Below, piece after piece: positions 28,328-37,323 of a stretch of 64,000 nucleotides of DNA; position 1 is the stretch's first letter, and every line of letters starts with the position of its first letter. The stretch is from Saccharomycopsis phalli. Lineage: Eukaryota > Ascomycota > Saccharomycetes > Ascoideales > Saccharomycopsidaceae. The notes beneath the pieces were generated by a model, which saw only the letters and a list, made by a program, of their open reading frames with translations, did not search any database and was not told where the DNA came from. The stretch is from positions 1,404,501-1,468,500 of the forward strand of contig CP073213.1 of the NCBI GenBank assembly GCA_020342235.1, given 5' to 3'. The translations under genes and the position numbers were made by a program.

Positions 28328-29692
28328 TTAAAAATCTATGTCTTTCAATTCCTGATTTTCTTTCTTTAGAGGCTTATCTTCACTTGGATCTTCATCTTTA
28401 TCTTCGTTAGTTAATATTGACTCATTGTCATCAAACGTAAGCTCAGCCTTCTTAGCAACCTCATCTGTTTCAGTTTCAGTCTTGGTAGCAATGTTTCCCA
28501 GCCCTAGATCACTAGTTGGTTCAATTAATGTTTCTTTAGGTAAAACCACATTAGCGGTAGCTTTGGATCCTTCTCCAATTTGAGTAGCTGGGAATGACGT
28601 AGGTGGCTTAGGTACTTGAGGTCTTCTGTGAGGTTTCAACTTCCCCAAGAATTTTTTCTTTAGTACATCCAAATAGTTCAATGGTCGACCATTCTCAGCG
28701 TACCACAATTCTTCCTCCACATCATCAATAACGTAGTTTCCGGCCTCATAGGTTTTTACCACTTCCTCTAAGAATTCGTTCCACGAATTTGCAATGACAA
28801 ACTTTGTGTCAAAGTCTTGACCGAAACAAATTATTTGACCCCATTTCCCCTTTGGTCCAGGTGCCAAGTCAACTGCAATATTATTGCCTGAAAAGTCTTT
28901 AACCAATGGCACCCATCCGGAATGGACATAAACCGGCTGAATAGTACCCTCCGGATAAGAACGCTGATGGGAGACAAAATCAATTCTTGGAACCGGAGGT
29001 GGAATTTTCTTGTGCTTCAATTTGGAGGCCTTATTATCAGTAGATGACGATGCAGCCGACAACTGAGCCATCTGCTGCTTGTAGGCATTGACTCTCTCCA
29101 AGTACAACTTTCGCTCGTGTTCAATTTTTCTAGCAGCGGTTTGCCAGACATTGTACTCTTCAGCAATAGATTCGATATCCAACAATGTTAGACCAAAAAC
29201 CACACCGGTAGGTTTTCCCCCTCTTTCTTGGCCGTCATGGATTTGATAACTTTCTCTGACGGATGAAGGCAAAGAAACGTTTATATCATTCTCCAATTCA
29301 TTCAAATCCGCAGCTGTCGCAGGCTCATTGACAAAATCAAGTAATTCAGGATAGTAGTCTGCCAAAAACTGTTCCAATCTCTCCCATATTTCTGTTACGG
29401 GAACGGAATTACCATAATCTGCCATTTGAATATCGCCATCATTATGTGATCTCGACTTTAATCCCGGACGATATCCGACGTTTTGGTTTGGTCTATCCAA
29501 AGATAGCGAGGAGGCGTTATTAGAATTGCTGATAAAGTTGGCATTTGAGTGATTTCGACGAAAGACGTTTTCTCCTGAGTTCAACTGATTTGGATTGAAA
29601 GGGGAACTCGATGTCGCATACCGATCATTTGTAGTCAAACTAAAAATAAAATCATTGACTCCTTCCTTCAAGGTATCAAAGAACCCAACCAT
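28328..29692 (-). CDS. SMI1: Smi1/Knr4 cell-wall synthesis regulator
   Basis: A 454-residue protein. It starts MVGFFDTLKEGVNDFIFSLT, typical of Smi1/Knr4. The SMI1/KNR4 (SUKH) fold follows at about 98-330, with WERLEQFLADYYPELL, LPSSVRESYQIHDGQE, VYVHSGWVPLVKDFSGN and LAPGPKGKWGQIICFG. The tail is acidic and disordered, rich in Glu, Asp and Lys. In yeast it coordinates beta-glucan synthesis with the Slt2 wall-integrity pathway and calcineurin. Length is close to S. cerevisiae (505). It is divergent from the Zn2Cys6 regulator. Confidence 0.93.
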   Translation of the reverse strand: MVGFFDTLKEGVNDFIFSLTTNDRYATSSSPFNPNQLNSGENVFRRNHSNANFISNSNNASSLSLDRPNQNVGYRPGLKSRSHNDGDIQMADYGNSVPVTEIWERLEQFLADYYPELLDFVNEPATAADLNELENDINVSLPSSVRESYQIHDGQERGGKPTGVVFGLTLLDIESIAEEYNVWQTAARKIEHERKLYLERVNAYKQQMAQLSAASSSTDNKASKLKHKKIPPPVPRIDFVSHQRSYPEGTIQPVYVHSGWVPLVKDFSGNNIAVDLAPGPKGKWGQIICFGQDFDTKFVIANSWNEFLEEVVKTYEAGNYVIDDVEEELWYAENGRPLNYLDVLKKKFLGKLKPHRRPQVPKPPTSFPATQIGEGSKATANVVLPKETLIEPTSDLGLGNIATKTETETDEVAKKAELTFDDNESILTNEDKDEDPSEDKPLKKENQELKDIDF

Positions 29693-30047
29693 CTTGGCTT
29701 ATAAAATACTCGCTGGTATTAGGGGACGTTGCACAAAATACAATGGACAGATAATAGTATAGTTATATCGCTGTAAGTATAAATATCTGTAAAGCTAGAA
29801 TATTTCTCAATATAAACTTAATACTTCTAGCAGGACGAAAAAATTCCTCGTCGTTCTGGCAATTTGAAATTAACAACAAACTACATTAGAGTTTCCGCTC
29901 GAGATTTCGTGGTTGCGAGCCCGTGTAAAAATTGGGCTGAGGAAAAACGTCCATGCTTAGCCAAGTGAGAGGCTGTAGCCCAAAGTAGCGGCAGACACCC
30001 CCAATATATGTTAAGTCAGCTTTTGCCTTAGCCAAGGGACGTTGCCG
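29693..30047. promoter_or_regulatory. divergent promoter with two uORFs before the zinc-cluster regulator
   Basis: Two short ORFs precede the regulator's ATG at 30048: an 11-residue one at 29953-29988 and a 7-residue one at 30008-30031. The 10-mer CTTAGCCAAG occurs twice, at 29956-29965 and 30027-30036, overlapping the start of one uORF and the end of the other. The transcript start is unknown, so the uORFs are only candidates. Confidence 0.45.
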
Positions 30048-31886
30048 ATGTTTGTTTTCCCTGCCTTTGATAATGCTTATAGGTCGAGAAAAAGGGTGTT
30101 TAAGTCCTGTGAACGCTGTAGGGCAAAGCGAATAAAGTGCTTTGTTACTCCAGATCACACTGATTGTGTTCGATGTGAAGCCGCTAATGCGACATGTTCA
30201 TTCGAAATTCGGCCCGAGAAACGAGCCAAAACAGTCCTTGGACCGGAAGATATAACCTCAGAATATCTAAAACGGACTTTCAGATTCAATGTGTCAATAT
30301 TACTGGAGGACAGAAGATATCAATATGTGTTCCACGACCACCCCAAGGTGATTGTCAACAGCAAAATCGATGCCGATAAAACACTATATTACGAGTCAGG
30401 GATTCATGTAGACTACCATATCTCATCTAAGCGGAAACAAAAATATCATATCAGAGATATGGAGACATATAATTATCTTGTTGCTATTAATGCCTTTAGT
30501 ATTACGTCTGGCCGATTTGCGCTTGATGAGTCGGAAATACGCGTATTGATCGACATTTTCTTTGCAAAAATACACTCCGTGCTACCAATTGTCAACTATA
30601 CCGGGTTTTGGGAAGAATGGAACGCCGGAATTTTGCCTAGTGTGGTCTTGTTTGTCATGATGTTGGTGGTACTGAAGGACCCATCTGCCATACCAATAAT
30701 AAACCAGATGCTTCAGAGAGACTGCAGTGGCGAGGGATCTTTGGATGCCTTATATGTGCAATGGACTACGCTGCTAGAAACAAAAATTCGCCAGCTCCTT
30801 ATAGTATTACCCCAGCTTGGCGACTTTGACAAACTTACAATCTTATCGACCCTGGCATTACTTTCATTACACTATGGCTTCCACCAATTTGGTTGCGAAA
30901 ATTCGACCAATGATTTTTCCGTGGCCATCAACACGGGACTTCTGTTGGGAATCCACATGAAACGACAATTAAAGGAAATACCCCCAGAGAAAATCAGACA
31001 TACCGAGGAGCAATGGTGGGTGCTATATGTGCTTGATAGACTCAATGCGTTTGTTAATTGCAGAACTACCCAGATTAGAATGGCGGATTTCAATTTGGAT
31101 CTTCCCGAAAATGTAAAGTTGCTCAAGTTAATACAGGTTGCGCAAGCACTAGAGGAGATGCTTCACGATCTTTATCGTCCGTTTAAGCGAGAAAACTCCC
31201 GAACTGTACGGGAAACGTACAAGAGAGACGTGTTTCAGCGATTGGAGTTTGAGACATGCGAAAGAGAAATGCAATTAACTGATAAGGAGCTTGATACTTC
31301 GCCCGTGCATTTTTTGACCAGAATCATTCAGAATACAATTATCCTAGCTGCCCAAAAGGCAAAATACGAAGACACTACTATTCCAAATAGTGTACCAGAG
31401 GGAGTAGCTTTCAAGGCCAGTCAGAATATTCTTTGGTATTTTCAGCGCCAACCGGAAGAGCATATTGTGAATATTCCAATTGTCCCCTGGTGTTTGACTT
31501 TGGCTTTGGGCGTGTGCTTGAAGAGAAAGGCTCGGATTGTTCTCAATTATAAAGACTCTGCAAATGATGTTGATTCCAATGTACAAGAAATGTACCACTG
31601 GAAAGATTATATCGCTGTTCTAGAAGAATATTCGAAAAAGTACTGGGTGGTGGACGAGAATTGTAAACTCTGTGCAGACTTTGGCAAAAAACTTGATCAA
31701 AAACAGAAACAATTGGAGGAAAATAAAATCAGCGAGCAATTAGAGACGCGCATGGATAAAGACACTGACCTCAATTTTGTTTCGTATGATGACTTTTTCG
31801 GAGGGGTACCATTGGACATGTTTACCAGTGTTGGTCTTATTGATTTTCCGAACCTTTCCCCACAATTCAACGGAGACATTTCCTGA
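30048..31886 (+). CDS. Zn2Cys6 transcription factor
   Basis: A 612-residue protein. A fungal binuclear zinc cluster lies at Cys21, 24, 31, 40, 43 and 50 (CERCRAKRIKC then CVRC), flanked by basic residues. A middle-homology region of the fungal-specific transcription-factor type spans roughly 130-420 and includes EEQWWVLYVLDRLNAFVNCR. The C-terminus is acidic and aromatic (DDFFGG, MDMFTSVGLIDF), which suits an activation domain. I do not recognise an orthologue. The gene ends 131 bp upstream of a DUF1479 oxygenase gene on the same strand, and a perfect inverted repeat with CGG/CCG ends lies between them, so that neighbour is a candidate target. The ATG at 30048 is used because the frame upstream has only TTG. 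Confidence 0.85.
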   Translation: MFVFPAFDNAYRSRKRVFKSCERCRAKRIKCFVTPDHTDCVRCEAANATCSFEIRPEKRAKTVLGPEDITSEYLKRTFRFNVSILLEDRRYQYVFHDHPKVIVNSKIDADKTLYYESGIHVDYHISSKRKQKYHIRDMETYNYLVAINAFSITSGRFALDESEIRVLIDIFFAKIHSVLPIVNYTGFWEEWNAGILPSVVLFVMMLVVLKDPSAIPIINQMLQRDCSGEGSLDALYVQWTTLLETKIRQLLIVLPQLGDFDKLTILSTLALLSLHYGFHQFGCENSTNDFSVAINTGLLLGIHMKRQLKEIPPEKIRHTEEQWWVLYVLDRLNAFVNCRTTQIRMADFNLDLPENVKLLKLIQVAQALEEMLHDLYRPFKRENSRTVRETYKRDVFQRLEFETCEREMQLTDKELDTSPVHFLTRIIQNTIILAAQKAKYEDTTIPNSVPEGVAFKASQNILWYFQRQPEEHIVNIPIVPWCLTLALGVCLKRKARIVLNYKDSANDVDSNVQEMYHWKDYIAVLEEYSKKYWVVDENCKLCADFGKKLDQKQKQLEENKISEQLETRMDKDTDLNFVSYDDFFGGVPLDMFTSVGLIDFPNLSPQFNGDIS

Positions 31887-31913
31887 TTTTGACCAATTAG
31901 TAAAACGTCAAAT

Positions 31914-31949
31914 TTCGGTTGCACTTCCGTTTTAGGAAGTGCAACCGAA
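31914..31949. repeat. perfect 15-bp inverted repeat between regulator and oxygenase
   Basis: TTCGGTTGCACTTCC at 31914-31928 is followed by a 6-nt spacer (GTTTTA) and its exact reverse complement at 31935-31949. It begins 28 bp after the regulator's stop and ends 68 bp before the oxygenase ATG. It contains CGG and CCG triplets, the half-sites used by zinc-cluster proteins. As RNA it would form a strong hairpin. Confidence 0.9.
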
Positions 31950-32017
31950 GATGAATTGATATAAATTGAAGTTGTAATGGGAATTATTATTAAGAATTAG
32001 TTTGATAAGCCTTTATC

Positions 32018-33424
32018 ATGTCTCCTATTGCCATTGAAACTACTACTGATGACCTTGAGCCTCGTTTCTCCGGGGTCAAGAGGTCTCTTGTGAAGGACGA
32101 TAAGATCGAGGCAGTTACGGATTCTTGGAAGAGAATTATACTTGCTCTAGAGAAAGAGGCAAAGATATGCTCGGCCGAGGGCTCCAAGCGAGTGCCTGTA
32201 TTCTATTGGAGTGATATACTAAAGAATGATTACCAACTTACTGATGAGCAGTCTGCCTTGTTTAAAGAAAGAGGATGCGCTATGATTAAAGGAGTTGTTG
32301 ATCGAGCTCAGATTGACAAATGGTTCAATGAATTATGCCAATTTTCCAAAGATAATCCTGAAACAGCAGGATATACCTTTCCTAACCCGACCTCCTGGTA
32401 CAATTTGTTTTGGACAAGGCCCCAAACCGAGGCCAGATCTCATCCAAACATATGCAAGTTGTTCAATATTTTCTCAAATCAATTTTACGTAGAAGATACC
32501 GAAAATTCGTTGATTGATTTGGACTCTCAAATTGTATATGGTGATAGAATTCGAATCAGAGAACCTGGCACCAGTGCTGCTCTTTCTTTGCATTTGGATA
32601 GTTCCTCCATAGAAAGATGGGAAGATAAAAATTTTAGAGAAACCTATAAAGAGATATTTGAAGGTCGCTGGGAAGACTGGGACCCTTATGCGTTAGATAC
32701 CAGACAATACGCTAGAGAGGATTTGTATGAGCACCTTGATACTAAAAGACCAACAATCTGCTCGACATTCAGAACATTACAGGGCTGGTTAGGATTATCT
32801 GACAATAAAACTGGAGAGGGAACTTTGAAAGTGCTCCCGAATGTCAAATTGGCAATGGCATATGTTATGCTTAGACCCTTATTTTGGAAGGATCCGGAGC
32901 TGGGGGACTTGAATGACTATAAAATCGACTTGGTGACTCCCAAGTTTCCAGGTGCTACCCCTTCGACTGGCCAGTTGTTCTTAGACGATGATCTATTTCC
33001 TCATCTTAGACAGTGCCAAACAGTAGTTGGAATTCCAAATGTCGAAAAGGGCGATTTTGTGTTCTGGCATGCTGATCTTCCACATGAAGTAGACAAAGAG
33101 CATAATGGAAATGGCCATTCCAGTGTATTGTACTATGGAGTCACGCCATTATCTATCCCTAACATCCGGACTTTATTGGACACGAAACATTCCTTTATCA
33201 ATAATATTTCGCCAATTGATTATCGATCTCAATTGCCAGATGGTATAGTCGAGAACCAAGGTGCCAACGTGGATTGTTTAAAGACTGAGGAATCAAAACG
33301 GTTAATGGGCTTTGCACCATTTGAGATAACCAAAGAATTGACACCCTCGCAGGCCAATATTAGAAAGATAGCCAATGACGCATTGAAGGCGGGACAATTT
33401 GATCCAGAAAATTACCTAAAATAA
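32018..33424 (+). CDS. DUF1479 family Fe(II)/2-oxoglutarate-type oxygenase
   Basis: A 468-residue protein. An N-terminal helical part contains VPVFYWSDILKN and KERGCAMIKGVV. The jelly-roll metal site is visible as His192-x-Asp194 in ALSLHLDSSSIERW and a distal His (351 or 356) in FVFWHADLPHEVDK. These are hallmarks of the DUF1479 (YbiU-like) family found in fungi and bacteria. The substrate is not known to me. An oxidative catabolic step is a reasonable guess. Neighbours are a Zn2Cys6 regulator upstream and a second, unrelated cupin-type oxygenase downstream, all on the plus strand. Patchy occurrence in fungi would suit a laterally moved or often-lost gene, but nothing in the sequence itself shows transfer. 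Confidence 0.85.
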   Translation: MSPIAIETTTDDLEPRFSGVKRSLVKDDKIEAVTDSWKRIILALEKEAKICSAEGSKRVPVFYWSDILKNDYQLTDEQSALFKERGCAMIKGVVDRAQIDKWFNELCQFSKDNPETAGYTFPNPTSWYNLFWTRPQTEARSHPNICKLFNIFSNQFYVEDTENSLIDLDSQIVYGDRIRIREPGTSAALSLHLDSSSIERWEDKNFRETYKEIFEGRWEDWDPYALDTRQYAREDLYEHLDTKRPTICSTFRTLQGWLGLSDNKTGEGTLKVLPNVKLAMAYVMLRPLFWKDPELGDLNDYKIDLVTPKFPGATPSTGQLFLDDDLFPHLRQCQTVVGIPNVEKGDFVFWHADLPHEVDKEHNGNGHSSVLYYGVTPLSIPNIRTLLDTKHSFINNISPIDYRSQLPDGIVENQGANVDCLKTEESKRLMGFAPFEITKELTPSQANIRKIANDALKAGQFDPENYLK

Positions 33425-33468
33425 TTATTATGACCATGACTTTTGAATACTGTAGGTCTCTCATTTAG

Positions 33469-33474
33469 CACGTG
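33469..33474. promoter_or_regulatory. CACGTG site before the JmjC gene
   Basis: CACGTG lies 44 bp upstream of the JmjC ATG, in a gap of only 94 bp between the two oxygenase genes. It is a candidate site for a basic helix-loop-helix factor such as Cbf1. Confidence 0.35.
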
Positions 33475-33518
33475 GGTGTGTACTTGGAAATTTTCACAAT
33501 CTTGGGTTAACAATAATA

Positions 33519-35093
33519 ATGTCTAAACGCCAAAACCGTGAAAAAGACCAAGACAAAAATAAAAAGTTAAAGCATGATGATGATTATTCAGGGTATAAAT
33601 TAACTAATGAAAATCAAAAGATAGAGGAGGTGCATATTGATTCAATTGATCCTGAAAAGTTCTATGAGCAATACATTGCTCAGAGAAGGCCAGTTATAAT
33701 AGATGGTTTGGTTTCGGGATTGGATGTAAACAGTCTACACGTGGATAACATTGTAAATACTCTAAAGCGGCCTAATGGAGAACAGTTTGTTGTTAAAATA
33801 GAGCGAAAAATGAATGGTGGGTTTGGGTCTGGGCTAGAGAAGGATAGAATGGAGTTTAGTGCCTTTATCGATGGCTCAATAAATGGGAAAATTGATGGCT
33901 ATTTGACTACACAGTATGAGTACGATGAAGATGAGGAACAGAGTGAGGATGATGACGATATGGAAGAGGAAGAAGAAGAGGATATAAAAGAAGAGAAAGA
34001 AGATGAAAAAGAAGAAGACGAAGAAGATGAAAAAGAAGAAAAAGAAAAAGAAAAAGAAAAAGAAAAAGAAAAAGAAAAAGAAGGTTTGGAAGGTGTGGAC
34101 ATGAAACATGATCAATTACCTGAAGATGACAATCTTAGCGAAGCCGATTCAATTGACTTTAATGATTTACATGATGATTTTGATGATTTGCAGGAGGATG
34201 AGACCGGCGAGGAAGAAATTGAACCAATTGTGGCCACAGTTAACGACTCACCGTTATGTTTGAGTGAAGCAATTGATAGGGTGTATGATTTGGTTCCAAA
34301 GCCCTTGACAAGTCTTTTGGAGAAAGGAAAACTACCATTGATCCCAGGCATGTTTCCAACACTAGTTCCACAGCAGATAAATATTTGGGCAGGGTCCACA
34401 AAAAACTTACCAGACTTCAAGCTAAATGTCAATGAGCTGGCTGATGGTTTTGGCTTAGGAAGACAAGTTCCAGGAGGGATGACGTCTTCTGGCTTGCATC
34501 ATGATCATGCTGACAATTTGTATATTCCTGTCCAGGGTCACAAACGGTTCACGCTATTTTCGCCTGATGCTGCTAGGGACTTGTACACCATTGGTGATGT
34601 ATGCAAGATCTATAACTCTGGAGTCATTGACTATGAAGAGAATGAAAATGCACCAAATTGGCGCCACGTTCGAAGTGATGGTGCGACCATATGTGAAGAG
34701 TCTGTCACCACCGTTCGCCACAAGAAGCTTGACCCTCCGTCGTTTTCCAAGATTCCTCCGATCCTCTTGCACACCAACGAGGTGGGTCCGGATGACAAGG
34801 CCAAATTGGACGGGATAGTCAAGAAACACTTTCCAAGACTCTTGAATGCGAAAAAGTGTATTGTGGAACTAAAGGCCGGCCAGATGTTATACTTACCTAC
34901 CGGGTGGTTCCACGAGGTCTCGTCGTTTGGAGATGCAACTGACAAGAACATGCATGTAGCCATGAACTACTGGTTCTATCCTGTTGATGGTGAGTCGTTC
35001 GAGGAGCCATATAACGACACATGCTGGAAAGAAGATTTTACACGAACACGAAAAGCGTGTGAATTGTATGAACAAGGAAAATTAGACGAGTAA
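33519..35093 (+). CDS. JmjC/cupin-8 type Fe(II) oxygenase with acidic insert
   Basis: A 524-residue protein. An N-terminal segment (about 35-130) contains FYEQYIAQRRPVIIDGLV, typical of the cupin-8/JmjC group. A highly charged Glu/Lys/Asp insert follows (about 130-235). The catalytic half has the metal motif SGLHHDHADNLYIPVQGHKR (His-x-Asp) and a distal His in YLPTGWFHEVSS. It resembles JMJD5/TYW5-like hydroxylases rather than large chromatin demethylases. The substrate is unknown. Part of the insert is coded by a pure GAAAAA hexamer array giving alternating Lys-Glu, so its length probably varies between strains. It is tail to tail with DMO2, with 15 bp between the stops. Confidence 0.85.
   Translation: MSKRQNREKDQDKNKKLKHDDDYSGYKLTNENQKIEEVHIDSIDPEKFYEQYIAQRRPVIIDGLVSGLDVNSLHVDNIVNTLKRPNGEQFVVKIERKMNGGFGSGLEKDRMEFSAFIDGSINGKIDGYLTTQYEYDEDEEQSEDDDDMEEEEEEDIKEEKEDEKEEDEEDEKEEKEKEKEKEKEKEKEGLEGVDMKHDQLPEDDNLSEADSIDFNDLHDDFDDLQEDETGEEEIEPIVATVNDSPLCLSEAIDRVYDLVPKPLTSLLEKGKLPLIPGMFPTLVPQQINIWAGSTKNLPDFKLNVNELADGFGLGRQVPGGMTSSGLHHDHADNLYIPVQGHKRFTLFSPDAARDLYTIGDVCKIYNSGVIDYEENENAPNWRHVRSDGATICEESVTTVRHKKLDPPSFSKIPPILLHTNEVGPDDKAKLDGIVKKHFPRLLNAKKCIVELKAGQMLYLPTGWFHEVSSFGDATDKNMHVAMNYWFYPVDGESFEEPYNDTCWKEDFTRTRKACELYEQGKLDE
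34038..34081. repeat. GAAAAA hexanucleotide array (coding)
   Basis: About seven uninterrupted AAAAAG units lie inside the JmjC gene and encode Lys-Glu dipeptides. Flanking GAAGAA and GAAGAT triplets extend the charged tract. The period of six preserves frame, so expansions and contractions would be tolerated. Confidence 0.85.
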
Positions 35094-35108
35094 ATAGTAT
35101 GTATGGCA

Positions 35109-35387
35109 TTATGAAAATTTGGTCAGTTGCTTCGTAACCATAGGCTCGACGCCTCTGTAGATACCATAACCGATTAAGCCGTAGCCAACCAGCTTAACCA
35201 GGTTCTTCCACCAAGCGGGATTGCTTCCAGGCTTCTCGTGTTGAAAAGCTTTGCCTGAAGCAAAATAAGCACCGGCACCCAACGACGTGATGGTGGCCAT
35301 TACTTGACAAAGTGCGCAATTTTCCACCTCTTGTTCGGTCAAGTCTCTGGACTCTGGAGGATTGAATATTTTGGCTATATTTGACAT
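35109..35387 (-). CDS. DMO2: Dmo2-like small mitochondrial membrane protein (DUF4536)
   Basis: A 92-residue protein starting MSNIAKIFNPP. A CALC pair sits in VENCALCQVMATITSLGAGAYFASG, followed by one or two short hydrophobic helices and the C-terminal GLIGYGIYRGVEP. This matches the small DUF4536 proteins, of which S. cerevisiae YDL157C is one. It has been connected with mitochondria and cytochrome oxidase biogenesis, as I recall. The gene next to it is CMR1, transcribed away from it, exactly as YDL157C and YDL156W are arranged. The ATG at 35387 is used, since the frame upstream offers only TTG. Confidence 0.75.
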   Translation of the reverse strand: MSNIAKIFNPPESRDLTEQEVENCALCQVMATITSLGAGAYFASGKAFQHEKPGSNPAWWKNLVKLVGYGLIGYGIYRGVEPMVTKQLTKFS

Positions 35388-35447
35388 TTGCAAAAGGACT
35401 CTAGGTGGTTGTGCTTTTTTGAAAATTGCTTTCAGGGTATCTGACCG

Positions 35448-37031
35448 ATGGGTCTTTCAGAGCTTGAGAAGCAGCGATTGGCGAATATCGCTAGAAACAA
35501 GCAAATCCTAAAAAACTTGAATTTGGATACAATTTCAAATGAGATACACGAGAAAGTTAACAAGACCCCGAAGAAGCGAAGTATCCCGAAGGCCAAGGTT
35601 CCAGCGGAGCCGCAGAGAAAGTCTCGTCGGTTACAGGGAATAAAAATAGAAGATACCGATGAGTATCAGAAAGCCATGAAGGTGAAGGAGATTGAGAAGA
35701 TTGAGAACGAGAGGTTGGAGAAATTAAAGACGATGAAGTTGCCCGGGAATGTGTCTCTACTTGACATTGTCAAGCAAGAACGACGGGACAAGGGGGAAGA
35801 TGTGGAAGATGACAGCAAGATATTGCAGTCGTTGACCAAATTGTCCGACAACTTTTCCGTGGGCGATTTTTACGAAACAATTTCCAAGAAGAAGACTAAC
35901 GATGCTAGCATAGATGGATTGCGGAAGCAATTCCGTCTGATGAGTGTTTATGAAAAGTATCAGGTGAACGACCTTCAGTTGACCTACGACAGAATGTCAA
36001 TGATCCAGTTTCACCCCTCCGTGAGCGAAAAGCTTATTATTGGCGGTGACATTTTGGGCAATCTAGGAATCTGGAATCCAAGCGGGGACACAGATGAGGA
36101 ACCGTCAATCACCGTGTTTAACTTGCACGGGAAAACAATTGCCAAAATCGACTTTGCGCACCAGGACTTGAGTAAGGTCTACACTTGTAGTTATGACAAC
36201 TCAATCAGAGTGACCGACCTCAAGACCTTGAAGTCCAATGAGCTACTTGGGTTGTTGGACGAGAACGGACAAGACATTGGCATCTCAGACATTCAAATAT
36301 CTAGACAGACAGACACAGAATATTCCAATTTGGTGTTCTTCACTACATTGGATGGCCAGTTTGGATCGTTCGATATCAGAAGTAAGCCGGACAAGCCGGC
36401 CATCACCCTTTACAGGTTGAGCGAAAAGAAAATTGGAGGGTTTTCTGTCAATCCACACGCAAATTATCAAATTTCTACTGCATCTCTCGATCGGACCTTG
36501 AAGTTGTGGGATATACGCAAGACTTATTCCACTTCAAAGTGGTCAGAAAAGTTTCCGGATGAGCCGTGTCTACACAGCTACGGATCATTTAGTAGCAGAT
36601 TAAGTGTGAGTATTTCGGACTGGAACTCAAGCGGAGATATTGTATGTAACGGATATGCCGATACTATCAATATCTTCAACCTTGGGGATACTTCTGGTTG
36701 GCAGAAGGACTTCCTTTATAAATCAAAGAAATCAAAGGCAATCATTCCCGATACTCTAAATCCAGACCATACTTTAAAACACAATTGTCGAACTGGGAAA
36801 TGGGTTTCGATATTGAAGGCGCGTTGGCAGGCCAACCCCAAGGACGGTTATGAGAAGTTTGTGATTGGAAACATGAAGAAATTCTTTGATGTGTATACTA
36901 GCAATGGAGTTCAAGTTGCCCATCTCCATGACTCGTCAATGACAGCTGTTCCAGCTGTATGTACTTTCCATCCAACGGAAAACTGGTTGGTAGGAGGAAC
37001 TGCCAGTGGTAAATGTGTTCTCTTTACGTAG
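35448..37031 (+). CDS. CMR1: Cmr1 WD40 DNA-damage-associated protein
   Basis: A 527-residue protein (522 in S. cerevisiae). The N-terminus LSELEKQRLANIARNKQIL and the basic RKSRRLQGI segment are typical of Cmr1, followed by WD40 repeats from about residue 180 on (HPSVSEKLIIGGD, STASLDRTLKLWDIR, VGGTASGKCVLFT). Cmr1 is a nuclear WD protein that joins chromatin, is found at damage and quality-control foci, and is related to metazoan WDR76. The 60-bp divergent gap to DMO2 implies a shared promoter. Confidence 0.92.
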   Translation: MGLSELEKQRLANIARNKQILKNLNLDTISNEIHEKVNKTPKKRSIPKAKVPAEPQRKSRRLQGIKIEDTDEYQKAMKVKEIEKIENERLEKLKTMKLPGNVSLLDIVKQERRDKGEDVEDDSKILQSLTKLSDNFSVGDFYETISKKKTNDASIDGLRKQFRLMSVYEKYQVNDLQLTYDRMSMIQFHPSVSEKLIIGGDILGNLGIWNPSGDTDEEPSITVFNLHGKTIAKIDFAHQDLSKVYTCSYDNSIRVTDLKTLKSNELLGLLDENGQDIGISDIQISRQTDTEYSNLVFFTTLDGQFGSFDIRSKPDKPAITLYRLSEKKIGGFSVNPHANYQISTASLDRTLKLWDIRKTYSTSKWSEKFPDEPCLHSYGSFSSRLSVSISDWNSSGDIVCNGYADTINIFNLGDTSGWQKDFLYKSKKSKAIIPDTLNPDHTLKHNCRTGKWVSILKARWQANPKDGYEKFVIGNMKKFFDVYTSNGVQVAHLHDSSMTAVPAVCTFHPTENWLVGGTASGKCVLFT

Positions 37032-37323
37032 TGGTAGAATTTTCCGTTTGTCTCAATAAATTGATTTAACTGATGAGTCATTTTTAAATGATTTGACAAA
37101 ATTTTACAGGTTCTTGTACTCTAAATTTGTCTCAAAATCGCTACGTATGTTTGTTGTTCTGGATCATGGAACGCTGCAAATTTATGCATGGAGATGGCTA
37201 TTCTTTCTTGGTATATTTTCCCTAGTGTTGCCAAATTACCATATTACGCCCCGAAATTTTATCAGGAGGAGGTCTAGCTGACAAGAAAAGTCTTTAAAGT
37301 TCACAGAATAACACATCCAAGCG

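Noticed and set aside
33876-34115. poly-Phe and poly-Ser frames opposite the JmjC gene
   Set aside because: They are the antisense reading of the GAAAAA array, not genes.
37070-37290. C-box-like CTGATGA with a distant CTGA upstream of GID4
   Set aside because: The boxes are about 200 nt apart with no closing stem or rRNA-like guide that I could recognise.
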